In this document: positions 12,905 through 25,662 of the stretch, piece by piece
Position numbering within the stretch: position 1 is the stretch's first letter
Layout of the letters: the number at the start of each line of letters is the position of its first letter
Source: Theobroma cacao
Taxonomy: Eukaryota > Streptophyta > Magnoliopsida > Malvales > Malvaceae
Reading direction: 5' to 3'
Length of the DNA: 64,000 nucleotides
Assembly (NCBI RefSeq): GCF_000208745.1
Contig: NC_030850.1
Location: forward strand, 32,412,371-32,476,370
The notes under the pieces: generated by a model
Told to the model about the DNA's origin: nothing
What the model saw: only the letters and a program-made list of their open reading frames with translations
Databases searched by the model: none
Translations under genes and position numbers: made by a program

Positions 12905-13985
12905 GTTATTTCTCACAATTTTATCTATTTCAAATATAACCATCAAAATAAATTTAACTGTTTTAAGCCATATTTAGCCATGACTTGACAAAAATACTCT
13001 TAAAACTATTTCAAATAAATTAAACCATTCATCACAATTTCTCCTCATTTGTGCTTTCGATTTCTCTCTCTCACCATCCCACTCTCTTTAATTTTATGGA
13101 TTTCTTCCTTCGGCATTCGTCTGCTATGCTCCGATTTCTCTTTCTCGCGTTTTTAGATATCTCTTTCTTGAGCTTTCAAGACATCAAGCAATGATTTTGA
13201 CGTGCTTGGGTGGATGACTATTTGAAAAATTTGATTTTTAAGTATTTTGGATAAAACTAAAATGGTAGAAATGATCACAGATGTTTGAAATAGCTTTTAA
13301 TTGGATCAATTTAGGATTTAGACACCAATAAACTCAAAATTTTGAAATTTATAAATCAAGATTTTCAAAGGAATTTTTTTTTATTTTTAGTCGAAATAGG
13401 TGTTTTAGATAAGAAAATTTGTGTTTTGATTTATGAAAATATATTAGAAACACTTCAATCAGTGTCTAATTGTCAAAAAAATAAAAAGAAATGAAGAAAG
13501 TTGAGAAGATTTGAAATTTTGATTCGTAAGTAACAATAACATTTTAAGTATTAAAGTGTAATAAAATGTTTTGGAATATGGTGTGTAATAACAATATTTT
13601 TTCAACATGGCGTGTAACAATAATATTTTTTTTCAATATGGCGTGTAACAACCTAACCATGACATGTCACATATTTTTGTTCATGGCGTGTAACAACCTA
13701 ACCATAGCGTGTCACATGTTTTTGTACATGGCATGTAACAACCTAACCATGCCATGTCACATGTTTTTGTACATGGCGTGTAACAACTTAACCATGATGT
13801 GTCACATATTTTTGCACATGACATGTAATAACTTAACTATGACGTGTAATATGTTTTTGTATATGACGTGTAACATCATGACGTATAATTTCATTAAGGA
13901 TAATTTTGTCCAACTTGATTAAAAAAAATTAAAATTATAAAAAAAATTATTTTTAAAAACATAAGAGTTATTTTTTAAAATGCAC
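12905..13985. mobile_element. putative non-autonomous TIR element 2
   Basis: The left end near 12950-13005 has AATTTAACTGTTTTAAG then GACAAAAATACTCTT. The reverse complement of the right end (13902-13985) has TATAATTTTAATTTTTTT then GACAAAATTATCCTT. These resemble the ends of element 1, next to which it lies. It has no transposase and carries the 45-bp minisatellite at 13637-13880. Confidence 0.4.
13637..13880. repeat. 45-bp minisatellite, about 5.5 units
   Basis: Units start near 13637, 13682, 13727, 13772, 13817 and 13862. Each begins like CATGGCGTGTAACAACCT and contains an inner near-inverse (CATGTCACATATTTTTGT). The period is a multiple of three, which keeps a frame open across the array and produces a false repetitive peptide. 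The core resembles the repeat in element 1. Confidence 0.85.
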
Positions 13986-14086
13986 TGGTATGTTAATCTT
14001 TATCATGCACAAACAATCAATAGGACCTTACAGTTAGTACAAAAGCATAATCCTGACCTGATCGACTTCCGCAGCCTGGTAAATCT

Positions 14087-14094
14087 TATAAATA
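14087..14094 (+). promoter_or_regulatory. TATA box of the dehydrogenase gene
   Basis: TATAAATA, about 83 bases before the ATG at 14177. Confidence 0.6.
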
Positions 14095-14176
14095 GGCAAG
14101 ATCACGAGGTCAGATAAACATCAGATCCGAGGGTCTTATTTAAAAGTTTGAGCAGGCTCACAAAGAGACTTCTCAA

Positions 14177-15131
14177 ATGTCTAAGCCAAGGTAAGTTTAT
14201 TTTTGTTTAATTCTTTGCTAGATCTGCCTGTGTGAATTGACATTCTTTCTCCTGGTATTGCATCTCAAAAAATTCCCAACTCTTAATTGTCTTCTCCAAT
14301 GCTGCAAACACATTTATAGATTAACATTTCTTATGTATGAGATTTTCTAGGTTGGAAGGTAAGGTAGCACTTATCACAGGTGCAGCCAGTGGGATTGGTG
14401 AAGAGACGGTGAGATTATTTGCAGAACATGGGGCTTTTGTTGTTATTGCTGATGTCCAGGATGATCTGGGGAATCAAGTTGCTGCATCATTAGGCCTAGA
14501 CAAGGTTAGTTACCACCACTGCGATGTAAGAGATGAGAAGCAGGTTGAGGAAACGGTGAGTTACACGGTGGAGAAATATGGAAAGCTGGACATTTTGTTC
14601 AGCAATGCTGGTATCCTCGGCCCGCTAACTGGAATCTTAGAACTTGACATGGATGGCTTTGACAACACCATAGCCACAAATGTTCGAGGTGTCGCTGCCA
14701 CGATCAAGCATGCTGCTCGTACAATGGTGGCAAGAAATATCCGTGGATCCATCATATGCACTGCAAGTGTATCATCTTCCCTAGGAGGGACCGGTCCGCA
14801 TGGTTATACTACATCAAAACATGCCATAGTAGGCCTTGTCCGAGCAACTTGCAGCGAGCTAGGGGCTTATGGGATCAGAGTCAATTGCGTTTCTCCATAT
14901 GGAGTTGCTACACCTCTTGCTTGTAATAGTTACAACTGGAAACCAAGTGAAGTGGAGGCCAATAGTTGTTCAGTGAGCAACTTGAAAGGTATTGTGTTGA
15001 AGGCTAGGCACATTGCAGAGGCTGTATTGTTTCTTGCTTCTGATGAATCCACTTACATCAGCGGGCAAAACTTGGCAGTTGATGGAGGTTTTACAGTGGT
15101 TAATCACAGTTTTTCAACACTTACAAATTAA
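14177..15131 (+). CDS. short-chain dehydrogenase/reductase (SDR110C type)
   Basis: Two exons, 14177-14190 and 14351-15131, giving 264 residues. The 14-base first exon encodes MSKP plus two bases of an Arg codon, and splicing restores the family N-terminus MSKPRLEGKVALITG. This tiny first exon is typical of plant SDR110C genes such as secoisolariciresinol dehydrogenase, momilactone A synthase-like and xanthoxin dehydrogenase relatives. The coenzyme motif TGAASGIG (residues ~14-21), IADVQDD (acidic residue favouring NAD), SNAG and the catalytic Y-x-x-x-K (YTTSK) with upstream serines are all present. The C-terminal YISGQNLAVDGGFT is standard. It should be a soluble NAD(H)-dependent alcohol dehydrogenase/ketone reductase of specialised or hormone metabolism; the substrate cannot be read from sequence. 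An in-frame ATG at 14337 lies in the intron and would lack the first strand residues. Confidence 0.9.
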
Positions 15132-16703
15132 TGGTTGTCATAGTTTCGAAGCCAATATTTGAAATAGATTGGCATTTAAGTCTGCTTCTCTGTGAACTTT
15201 TATAAGCAAAGCGTCCTTTTGCGAGTCAAACCCTGTTACCAGCACATTCCATGTGCATTTTCCTTATAATCAGCAATGTTATATTTTTCTATTTTTAACT
15301 TGTCAAATCCATCAGTCTTGTCTGCCAATGTCTCAACTCTCAAGCTTTCTCCACTCTTCCCGTGTTTCATTTTCTGATTTTCAGCCCTGTATTTCGTGGT
15401 AAAGGACAATATGCATCAAAAGAACAAATATACACTCTTTCTATACTCGAATACTTGCTTCTTCTTTTTTCCCTTTCCACTCAAAAATATTCGAGAATAT
15501 GAAACACCAAGAAAAATTCTGACGTTTGAATCTTCCCTCATCACTGAATCTTTTCACTAGTAAAAGTCAAAAATCCTTACTGAAATGTGGGAGGAGTCAT
15601 AGTGCATATTAAGGCTTGCTGTTAACTATCTCGCAGCTTTGGCTGCGATATTAAGACAATAACCAACAATTTAATTAGTGCCAGAAAGGATAACAGAAAC
15701 TTGAAGCTGAAGCCAAGAAGACTAGCACATGAATTCGGTGACAGCTCTTCATGTGGTGAAATACCAGAAGAGAAAAACTCTTAATTGGTTTCCGGCCAGT
15801 GCTTTCCTTTATGCTGCTCAAACGATCGCAAGCTCCTATTCTTCTGCCACTGTGCATTTATTGACCAATAAAAAAGGCCACACCATAATGTTATAATTTC
15901 TCTCTATACATCTACCATTAAAAATTAATTTAAGGATCACGATATGGCTTTCGAAGTTTTTCTGTCTTTATTGTTTTGCTTTTCCTGTATTTTCTTTTCT
16001 TCTGTTTATTTCCCAAACTTTATTTAACTTTCCTGGTGGTAATAATGGTTTGCAAGGAGGAAGATGCTTTTGTACAGAAAGTCCAAAAGTAACAACTTCT
16101 AAAATTGCTTCTGAATTAAGTTTATATTAAACATAATTAAATCTATAGTCTGTAAGGAGGCATGCTAGTTCATGCAAAGATTAGCAGCAGAAGTTTAATC
16201 CAAATTTTCAACCAAATCATGCTTAAAATACTAAATAGGCATCCAAGTACAGTGTAACAATCAGACACACATGCTTTGTTAATAAAAATATTATACTCAA
16301 CTTAAAAAAATACTATGCATTATTAGCACGAGAAGATAGCACATTCACCGGAGAAATAAATATACATATACATATATGTTAAGTCAGTTTTCTCCTTCAG
16401 GAATTTTTTGAGTTTTGGTCTAGCTAATGCCAGTAGAATCAACTGATCAGGCTTCACTTCAATGGATTTTACTGGTATAATTTTCTTCAAAGATGGAACT
16501 TCCCTGAGATGTATATAATTATAGGCAAAAATGCTTAGCCTTTGTTCGCTCAAATCTAAGAGACTATAATCGGATAAAATTGGCGGGTACCAAAAAAATT
16601 TGATCATCAGAAAGAAACAGACGGACCATGTCAGGTTTCTTGAGCAAACTAGAATTTTCAACGAAAATCGTCCGAACCCTATTTGGGATTTTCCTTTAAC
16701 TTT

Positions 16704-16738
<35 letters not shown>

Positions 16739-17028
16739 TTACCGACCAGATTCCCCTTTCTGTCAAATTGAACTATTCTTTTTTTTTCTTTGAAAAAATA
16801 ATAAAAAAAGCTTCACCGTAAACGTGATTCAAAAGACTCAAACCAAACAGTCAAAACTACCATTCGTGTATCCAGTTCAACAGCCAAATCTCTACTCAAC
16901 AAAACAAAGTTCTAGTCTTCGACATCTTACACCAATGATGATCATTAGACGCCCTTCTCCCCTGAAACTTTGACATCAATCGCCTTGCATTGCAAAAGGG
17001 CAAGATTCCAGCAGCCTTAGTCTAAACC
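15132..17028. other. intergenic, microsatellite only
   Basis: 3' UTR of the dehydrogenase gene, then AT-rich DNA. The only structure seen is the TA repeat at 16704-16738, which also opens a spurious minus-strand frame. The last ~100 bases are the leader of the next gene. Confidence 0.5.
16704..16738. repeat. (TA)n microsatellite
   Basis: About 12 TA units, interrupted once by GT, then four more. Likely length-variable. Confidence 0.9.
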
Positions 17029-17369
17029 ATGGCCCTTGTAGTATATTGGTATGATTTCATTTGTTTTGGCATTGTGGTGGCGGCCTTCATTGGGTCCTTA
17101 TGGGTGCTATGGAGAAAGGAAGCTGCGTCTAGATGCGAGGACAACAGCGTATACGAGAGTCTGTTAGCGGCCCGACCGGATTCTGATGGGTTCGTTCGTG
17201 CCACACCAAGGGCTCATGTTGGCTCCAACCAGCTATGGACCAGTTGTTGGAAAGGGGTGCACCCAGGATGGCTAGTGTTGACTCGTTTTGTTTCACTTGC
17301 AGTCATGGCCGGATTCTTGTCGTGGGACATAGTCGAATGGGATGCAACCATCTTCGTTTACTACACTGA
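17029..17369 (+). CDS. alternative first exon (1A) of the membrane-protein gene
   Basis: This exon encodes 113 residues plus two bases. It starts MALVVYWYDFICFGIVV, contains one clear membrane segment, then WTSCWKGVHPGWLVLTRF, and ends IFVYYTE at a GTAAGT donor in phase 2. It is homologous in layout to exon 1B at 18149-18426, which ends AFYFYTQ at the same phase. No exon encoding the rest of the protein lies between them. Spliced to exon 2 at 18703 it gives a 343-residue protein with family-like FVYYTEWTFALV across the junction. Either the gene uses two promoters with mutually exclusive first exons, or 1A is the remnant of a tandem copy that lost its other exons. Open frame and splice site are intact, which favours use. 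Confidence 0.75.
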
Positions 17370-18148
17370 GTAAGTTTCTTCATGTTTGATTCCACACATT
17401 TGTGTATCTTTCCCTTTGTATTTCTATGCATATTTAGCCATTTCAGTCATCAATATTAGTGAATTTCATTTGAGGTAATTGATTAGATCACAAGGAAACA
17501 TTTTAAAATTATAGCTTATTATGGGAAGGGAGTTTCTTGCCATAGATTGAATAACAAGCATTCACATAAAACATTACTGGTTACCATATAGGGTGGGACC
17601 ATTTGGTGAGCAACTAATAGTCTTGTGATCACTTGAGAAAATAATAATGAGAATTCTTTTTCTTTTTATTATTATTTTTTGTTCACCATATAAAACCCAA
17701 ATTGTTTAAATTTAGTTATCTTTGGAGAAGAAATTGGACTACCGAGTAGGTAATTGGGTGATACCTGTAATCACTAGTAAGAAATTCAATTTTCAACGAT
17801 AAAGAACAATGAGAAAAGTTGACAACCATGCCAAAAGGCCCAAAACCCAATGCTACATTTCCATTTCTTAGGGTCCAATCCCATGGGCCAGAAAGTCTGA
17901 AACAAATGAACATGAGCGTGGGTTGACTCCTTAAAACATTCAACAATGCCCACCCCAGCTAAATTCGGAGCCTGCCCAAGTCAACTTCCATAACTACCCT
18001 TTTTACCTTTGACCGCCAACAAAGCAACCATTCTTCCCCGAGAGAGGAAAAACTGGGAAAACTCTGATCAACAAACTCCATTTCTTTTTCTCATATTCCT
18101 AACTTTCACCCAAGTCCCAATTCTTTACTTCCCTTAATCCAGTGAGAA

Positions 18149-21100
18149 ATGTCTAATTCGGACGATGAAGGTCTCGGGTACTGGTTTAGATGGCAAGTTC
18201 CAGTGTGTGCATTTATCATCGTAGCCCCATCTGTTTTAGCTTCATATGTCATCAAGAAAGTTAAAACAGACCCATTATTCTTCGATGATTTTTGGAAGCC
18301 ACAGTGGAGAAAGCTCAACCCCTGCTGGCTTCTATGTTATAGAGCTTTTGCTTTTGTATGCTTGGGTCGGATACTGTATGAGATTGTTGCCTTGGATGGA
18401 GCTTTTGCTTTCTATTTCTACACTCAGTAAGATTATATCCAATCCCTCTCTCATGTTTTTGTTTTTCATACTTCTTAGTTTTTACTTACTATACTTGGCA
18501 TTTGCTAATAAGATTGAAGGAAAAGAAAAATAAATAATCACGTGCTGTCATATTGTTGGATTAATGTTCTAGATATTTTCCTTCATTCTATGTTGAACTT
18601 TTTTGTTATAATTTTTCCACCTTTCATGATGTTAAATCCTTTTGTCTTTAGTAGAGAAATGAGTGTTTCTGATACCTAATCTATGATGCAACAACTCTGC
18701 AGGTGGACATTTGCATTGGTTTTGGTCTATTTTGCGGTATGTAACGAATTTAAATCCCATTTCTACCGTTATCTTCTCCTAGTAGTAATATTCTTTTATT
18801 GTAGCTTCTCTCTCTCTTTTTTTCTTTTTTTTAAAACGCAAGCTCTGTTTCATGTATGAACAGATACATATAACGTGATTTCAATAATACAAAATTACAT
18901 ACCTTTTTCTCTGTTGATTAAACTACATTCTTTTTGTTGAAGTAGCCCCTCTTTAAGATATGCCCTTTCTCTGTGTAGCTGGGGACTGTCATATCTGCTT
19001 ATGGATGTTGGGTGTGCTTAAGTACCCCTCTTCCTGAAAATGGTGCAAGGGATGAATTTCTGAAAAGAGATTTCGAAGAGGGTACGACTGCAAACTCTGT
19101 AAATTATCAGGAAAAAGATGTCAGGGGTAAAATCAAGTTGCAGAGTCACTATGCTCAGGAGGAGTTTCAACAAAGGGCAGGGTTTTGGGGATTTCTTATG
19201 CAAACTATATATCAGGTCAGTCATGAAGATATCCAACTTTTCTGTCCATCCTAAAAGCTTATTATAGCTCAAGTTCTCCCATCTCTCACGTGCAATGCGT
19301 CATTCAGGTCCAGCTAACACTTCAATGAGTTGTGTTTTAATATGATGTTTATCCCTTTCATTTGTACAAAATGATTACCAAAAACTTCGAAGCAACACTG
19401 ATCAAAGACAGAATATCACAGCTATATTAAGTGTTCTGAGCATCATGCCTTAACGCCAATGGCTTGAGCCTCGAGACCATTAATACTGGACTATTGTCTT
19501 TCTTTCCTTGCAGACAACTGATTCCTTACTCTCGCTTCATTGCAGACTTGTGGAGGTGCTGTCATCCTGACAGACATCGTATTTTGGTGTATTATTGTTC
19601 CATTTTTATCAAACTCACACCTTGGACTGAACATGGTGAGATTTACTTCATATAAACTGTCTATGCTACATTTATGGAAAAGTCTTAATTTGATGGAAAG
19701 GTTATTGGCATCTGCTTTGTTTATTCAGTTCCTGCTAAGCTTGTTGAAAGATGAATTTTGACTGGCCTTTAGTCAAAAATGCTTCATGCATCTTCCATAA
19801 TAGTATCATTAGAGTTGACTGCACTTACACAAGAGAGCTTGACAAAGTTTATGTCTCAGTTGTGTTCAGTTATCTATACTATGAATCTTGTACAATGTTT
19901 TATTGACTACTATTCTCCTGTCCCCTTCTTAAAGTTCTTCAAATAAATTTTCCTGCGGAATCATTGAATTAAATGTCACAAAGGACAGTTACATGGTAGA
20001 AACTAAACTGTTTCATACTACTTTTCTGCTACCTGAAAATGCTTGTTGAGTGTTGTGTTTCCTTACAGACTGCTGCTCAATGCTATGTGATTGGTACCAT
20101 CATGCATATTCTGCATGTTTTTCTTTCTCTCCTGCAAATTTTTTTTTCTAATAACCTTCCCTTGTTTCCCTTTTGGTTTATATATGAAACATCATCACCA
20201 CAAATTTTTAATGACTGCAATTGGATTCAACCAGTGGTTCATATGGCAACATGATTAAAATTATGTTAGAATGCTTTCTTTCCAGTTACCACCTCTCCTT
20301 ACTCATTCACAGACTTGTGGAAAAAACTATCAATCGATAAGTAAGAATTATGCTTGCCACTAAGTTTTATTTGCAAGCCTCTAAGCACTACTGGCTTATA
20401 TGATGTTATAAATCATGCTGGAATCCTAGAATGGATGGTGAATTACCAGAATGTTCACTGATTCTTGTTTATTTCTTTCTGACAGTTAATGGGCTGCATG
20501 CACACTTTGAACGCTGTTTTTCTTATATTAGATACCGTTCTCAATAGCCTTGTAAGTATTGCAGCACTAAGGGAAATCCTTTTCTTAAAAGCTGTTCATT
20601 TCTACAGTAAATTCATATAAATTCTACTTGTTTCTCATAACACAATTAGTGCTCAGCCACAATGTTGGATATCTTTAAATGAGTCAAGAGAGGGGAGTTA
20701 GAAGACGAAAAAAGGGAGAAAAAATGAAAGAAAAATGAAGGAAGAGGGAACATAGATAATTTATGGATTTCCTTTATGAGTTACTGCTTCCACGGGTTAA
20801 TATTAATTAGGTCTCATCCTTTGTGTCAGCCATTTCCTTGGTTCCGGCTTGCATATTTTGTTCAGTGGAGCTGTTTGTATGTTGTTTTCCAGTGGGTCCT
20901 TCATGCCTGCGGTTTTACATGGTAAGCATAGATCTTTTCTCGATTCTGCACTGCCTTCTTGTCTCTCTAAGTTCTGGTTAAACAACTAGTAACATCTGCT
21001 CGTACTAAACTAGGTGGCCATATCCTTTCCTCGAGCTTGATACCCCATGGGCTCCTTTATGGTAAGCGGCTAACACAGTTTATATCCCATCCCCGTTTTC

Positions 21101-21275
21101 GACTGTAAATCACTTAATATAAGAATATGTTGGATGCAATGCATTGTACAGGTACTTCGCCCTGGCTGTGGTTCACATCCCCTGCTATGGGATATATGCA
21201 CTGATTGTAAAAGCCAAAAATTCGATCCTCCCAAGATTGTTCCCTCATGTTTTTGTGAGGTCGTACTCGTACTAG
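18149..21275 (+). CDS. multi-pass membrane protein, rolling stone-like family
   Basis: Eight exons: 18149-18426, 18703-18736, 18979-19215, 19546-19635, 20486-20551, 20830-20921, 21014-21061, 21152-21275; 322 residues with first exon 1B. The frame is continuous through all joins. Hallmarks of this plant family are CGGAVILTDIVFWCIIVPFL, MHTLNAVFLILDTVLNSL, PFPWFRLAYFVQW, VVFQWVLHACGFTWWPYPFL and ALAVVHIPCYGIYALIVKAK. Several hydrophobic segments point to about six to seven membrane spans. A hydrophilic loop (residues ~110-175) is encoded by exon 3. The plant members are uncharacterised; animal relatives include Drosophila rolling stone, linked to myoblast fusion, so no function is assigned here. 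The fixed phase-2 first junction lets either upstream exon (1A or 1B) be joined. Confidence 0.85.
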
Positions 21276-23073
21276 TTTCTTTCTTTATTTATTTCAAATC
21301 CACTGCTTTTGGATGTGGTAATCTGTTTTGATTGTATGCTTGTGTATATGAAGACGGGGGTTTTGCTTCCATTCCCTCCACAGATTGTGGTTTATACACC
21401 TTTTGTTACATAATTTTAACACTTGGACAAGTACTGCAGCATTCCTACCAAAATCAAATTATATACCCCTTATTTTTTTGGGCTTATTTGATATGTTTAA
21501 TATATTACTTTTACTTTTACAAGGGTTCTATTATCTGTTTGCATCTAGCAAATGGTAGGGAAGTTAAAATCTATGGATAATGATAATTTAATACAGTAAG
21601 TATGCAGAGTAAGGAAATCATTTTTCTTCATTGGATGTCGAAGGATGCAAAGAAAACTTTCTGCAATTAGCAACAAACAATCGTGAAGGGCATAGGCCGC
21701 CATATTCAGTGTATAACTCGATTTCTAATTCCTTGCTTTACTTAAATTGTGATGATAAGAGACAATGAGACATCATCTCACCAAAAAGGCTAGTTTGGGC
21801 CACTTAAAACTGTCAAGAGAAGCCCATTGAAGCTTATTGAACCATGGAGGAGGCCTCCTACAACTAGGGCAGGATAAAACACAGCATATAATCTGATTCT
21901 CATGTGCTTAAAGCCTTAAACTCAATTTCAATCGACAGTGGATTCCATTCCACTTCCACCTCTGTGAAACTCTTGAGGTGGATAGAAAGCCAATTACGGA
22001 AAGAGGAAAACTTCAACACCACCCATTTTCCCAACCGGTTTCACTCTCGTGCTTCCCATAATTAACAGACAAGGACCAATAGAACACTCTGCAACAATTT
22101 CATAAAACACCACCAAAAAATTGCAGATTCATGCACATGAAGGATACCTTATAACATGTATAAGACAGGTGATACCTTCTATCATTCCATAACCTCAACA
22201 AGCATCTCTGGAAGGTTTCAAAATAGTTCTAAGTGAAGATATTTTGTTTTCCTTGGAACAGTAATGCAGAATTTACCACCGCATCAACCAGTATGTAATG
22301 AGAAGTATCTTCAATATATAGACAACTAAAAGAGTGAAAACAGATTCTACAATGGAATGCCGGGTTTTCTAGATGATTTAGATCAAAATTATGAAATGAA
22401 GAACACAACCATAACTCCAGTAATGTTTTATATAGCTTTAAGTGATTGGTTAAAAATAACCCCTTTTCTGTCACTTCATTTTTATCAGACAAGACTCGAG
22501 TCACTCAACCCTCTCCATAATAAAAAAACCCCTTTCCAATGCTCAGAGATCCACTCTGCTCTATTGTACAAAGGAACTAAATCCATATTTTATGCCAGGC
22601 ATATAAAGCAAACAACAGTCTGGGTCCCAAAAAAGAACTTCAATCAACAATTTGTTTAACAGAAGAATTCTAATCCAATAATAACACTTACAGTGGTTAA
22701 ACATTCAAAGGTAGGAAATATTAATATAACCTTGAATAAAGATTCAAATGGTCCATGGCTTTTTGAAGTTTCATATTTCAAGCATACATCTATTCACCAG
22801 AGCACAAACAACCATTCATAAAGGTAGAAACATGAATAAAAGAACCACATCAGTCATCCACCAGACATAAATAAGTAGAAAACCGCATAATTTGTTTCAA
22901 ACAGCTAAATTAATGATCCAAAACTCCAAAATCATATCGAAAGTATTGTAACATAATAAAAAATAACACAAAAATAAAAAGTCCAACGATTATTGAAAAT
23001 AAAAATCCTAAAACTCATACTTAAAAACTATAGATCCATTTTTATCACGAGCCGAACAGAAGTCGAACCCTAC
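21276..23073. other. convergent intergenic region
   Basis: It holds the 3' UTR of the membrane-protein gene and, from about 22.7 kb rightward, the 3' UTR of the minus-strand ubiquitin-eS31 gene. The open frames at 22.2-22.7 kb on both strands have no family resemblance. Confidence 0.5.
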
Positions 23074-23625
<552 letters not shown>

Positions 23626-23650
23626 TCATATGGAGAAAAAAAGGGTGGGG

Positions 23651-23760
23651 TTAGGGTTTTGTGGGAGTGGGGGCAGGGATTGAAAGTACCTAAATTGCCC
23701 ATGGTATCTTGGCTTCGGGCTTTAGATTACCATTTGGGCCGGAGATATATGGGAGCCCAA
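23651..23760 (-). promoter_or_regulatory. telo-box and site II elements upstream of eS31
   Basis: On the minus strand AAAACCCTAA (23651-23660) is a telo-box. TGGGCC at 23735-23740 and GCCCAA at 23755-23760 are site II-type motifs. This pairing is characteristic of plant ribosomal-protein promoters bound by Telobox and TCP factors. Confidence 0.65.
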
Positions 23761-24366
23761 GCCTAATGTAAATATTTTCTTTTTTCAATTTTATTTTTGA
23801 ATGACCAAAAGCAGTTCGAATATACTAACAGAAATTATAATTTTTGTGAAAGAAAAATGTTTTCTATATTTATATATTATTATTAATTTTATTCTTTTTG
23901 TTTTAGTTTTTAACTTGTCATAAGCCAAACAAAACTAAATTTGCACCTTTTTCTTAACTTTGGTGTTGATTGATGAAATTAGATAAAGAGCAAATTCAAC
24001 TGTCTATGATGAAACTATAATTATAATTCGCTTGTGTACATATATATGTTGCAACCTTGTACCACCAAAAATAAAACTACAACTGCTTTACGATAGATGT
24101 TAACATGATATACATAAAAAGTAAATAGAGAAATCTGATATAGTACCATGCAGAAACTGTGACATTAGGAACGCGAATAAATATATAAACAACGATCATT
24201 GATTCCATTGAAAGAGTTTATGAGAGAAATTATTTACCCATCCCTTGGAATGTTTCATAAGTAATTGAAACAACACAAAACATTTTCGAGTATGAAAGAC
24301 TTAAGAAAGGAGTATGGGAAACAAAAATGAAACCAAACAAGACGGGGAAAATAATTTCGGCTAAGA
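23761..24366. other. intergenic, nothing recognised
   Basis: AT-rich DNA between the eS31 promoter and the 3' end of the peroxidase gene; its right part is probably peroxidase 3' UTR. Confidence 0.5.
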
Positions 24367-25483
24367 TCAGTTCGCCACGCAGCAAATTCTCCTGATTTCA
24401 CCTTGTGCCCCTGTGAGAACATCAAGGGATCCCAGGTGCACCATTGCCTTGGCAAACTTTTTAGCCCACAGTGCACCGTCCCTCTTATTGTTCAACACCA
24501 TTCTTGAGGTCAAAGAGCTGTCCATCAGCGTCTGGTCGGATGTCAGTAAACCACGACGACGCCTCAGTTCACTGTAGTACTTGTTGTCCAGGCGATTGGG
24601 CGTCACCATGTCAAGTGCAACTGTCGTTGGATCTCTACCAGCCCCAGCAGTCGGTGGGGGTGGGCATTTTGTTTTCAGAAAAGCTGCGTAGTTAGGATCC
24701 AGAGAAGGATCTTGAGCATGAGTGGCATTGAAAGAGTAGAGGCGGTTAGAGAATGAAGAGCAATGTGAGACACCAATGGAATGTGCCCCTGATAAAGTCA
24801 CCATCTCATCGACCGACATTCCTTTTCTTGTGAACCTTTGAGAATTTTGTTCTGCGTTGAAAGAAGGAGAGGGAAGATTTTGTGTCACTTCATCACTGAT
24901 AGAGACACGGCCATCTCGACGTCCAGCTGGAATGGCGTAGTAAATTCCTCCAGTTTTGTAGGTCTGTCACGGGCAGCGAATGCAAGAATGTCTGCACATG
25001 ACACGGTTCCTGGACATAGTGCCTCGATTTGGGCTTTGGCTTCATCAATAACCTCGAAACCTCGTAAACTTGGATTGTTAGCGGGATGGTCCATCTCTGC
25101 TAGGTTTCCAGGTGTGGATTTTAGAAGAACGGAAGCATCACAACCCTGAATTACACAAAAAAGGAGTTGCATTCAGTTAGAGGAGGAAGAAATATTATCC
25201 AAAAAGACAGTATAACTTACTAGAGATTGTTGAAAAATGAGCATACCCTCACAAAGCAGTCATGGAAATACATTCTGATGAGTCCAGCAGCTATGCCAGG
25301 ATTACGCGACACAGCTTTATTTACAGCTTTTCTCACAATTGTCTCAGCAGATGGACAGCTTCCTTTATAGAAGCCCACCTTCAAAGATGCTGCTGATGCA
25401 GAAGCCTTTGTGGAGAACAGTGAACAGAAAAACATGAAAGAGACCAGGGCAATAATGCCAAACTTTGTGCACAAAAAACTCAT
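24367..25483 (-). pseudogene. class III peroxidase with a frameshift
   Basis: Exon 1 is 25247-25483 and the second exon runs 25145-24367. Exon 1 has a signal peptide ([16 protein letters not shown]..., cleavage near residue 28-33) and the distal haem region [13 protein letters not shown]. Exon 2 continues GCDASVLL and [12 protein letters not shown]. Directly after AARD, at about 24961-24965, one base appears to be missing. The annotated frame then ends 32 codons later, while the family sequence ([18 protein letters not shown], later [13 protein letters not shown] with the proximal His, and GEIRRICCV near the end) continues in the shifted frame to a TGA at 24367-24369. It resembles the plant peroxidase 5 group: secreted, haem, H2O2-dependent oxidation in the wall. 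No intron fits at the break. Either a recent pseudogene or a base error in the assembly; everything else is well preserved. Confidence 0.8.
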
Positions 25484-25654
25484 TGTACCAGATATATAGT
25501 AGAAGAAATAGTAGTACTTATCAATGAAAAAGTTGCTTGGAAGCAAATTAGAAGAAGCTTAAGGCAGAGAATCAGGTGAACGATCCTGGTAGCTTTATGC
25601 AAGTTAACAGTTATATGAAAGTGGAGATGGAAGAACAAGCTGATCCAGTGAGAG

Positions 25655-25662
25655 TATTTATA
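25655..25662 (-). promoter_or_regulatory. TATA box of the peroxidase gene
   Basis: TATAAATA on the minus strand, about 172 bases upstream of the ATG. The core promoter looks intact although the reading frame is broken. Confidence 0.5.

Noticed and set aside
13637..13880. CRISPR-like regular repeat array
   Set aside because: Units abut without unique spacers and the genome is a plant; it is a minisatellite.
13566..13922. Open frame encoding a Cys/Asn/Met-rich repetitive peptide
   Set aside because: It is the 45-bp minisatellite read in one frame; the period divisible by three keeps the frame open by default. No promoter or family.
16323..16766. 147-codon minus-strand frame
   Set aside because: Crosses a TA microsatellite encoding Tyr-Ile runs; no family resemblance.
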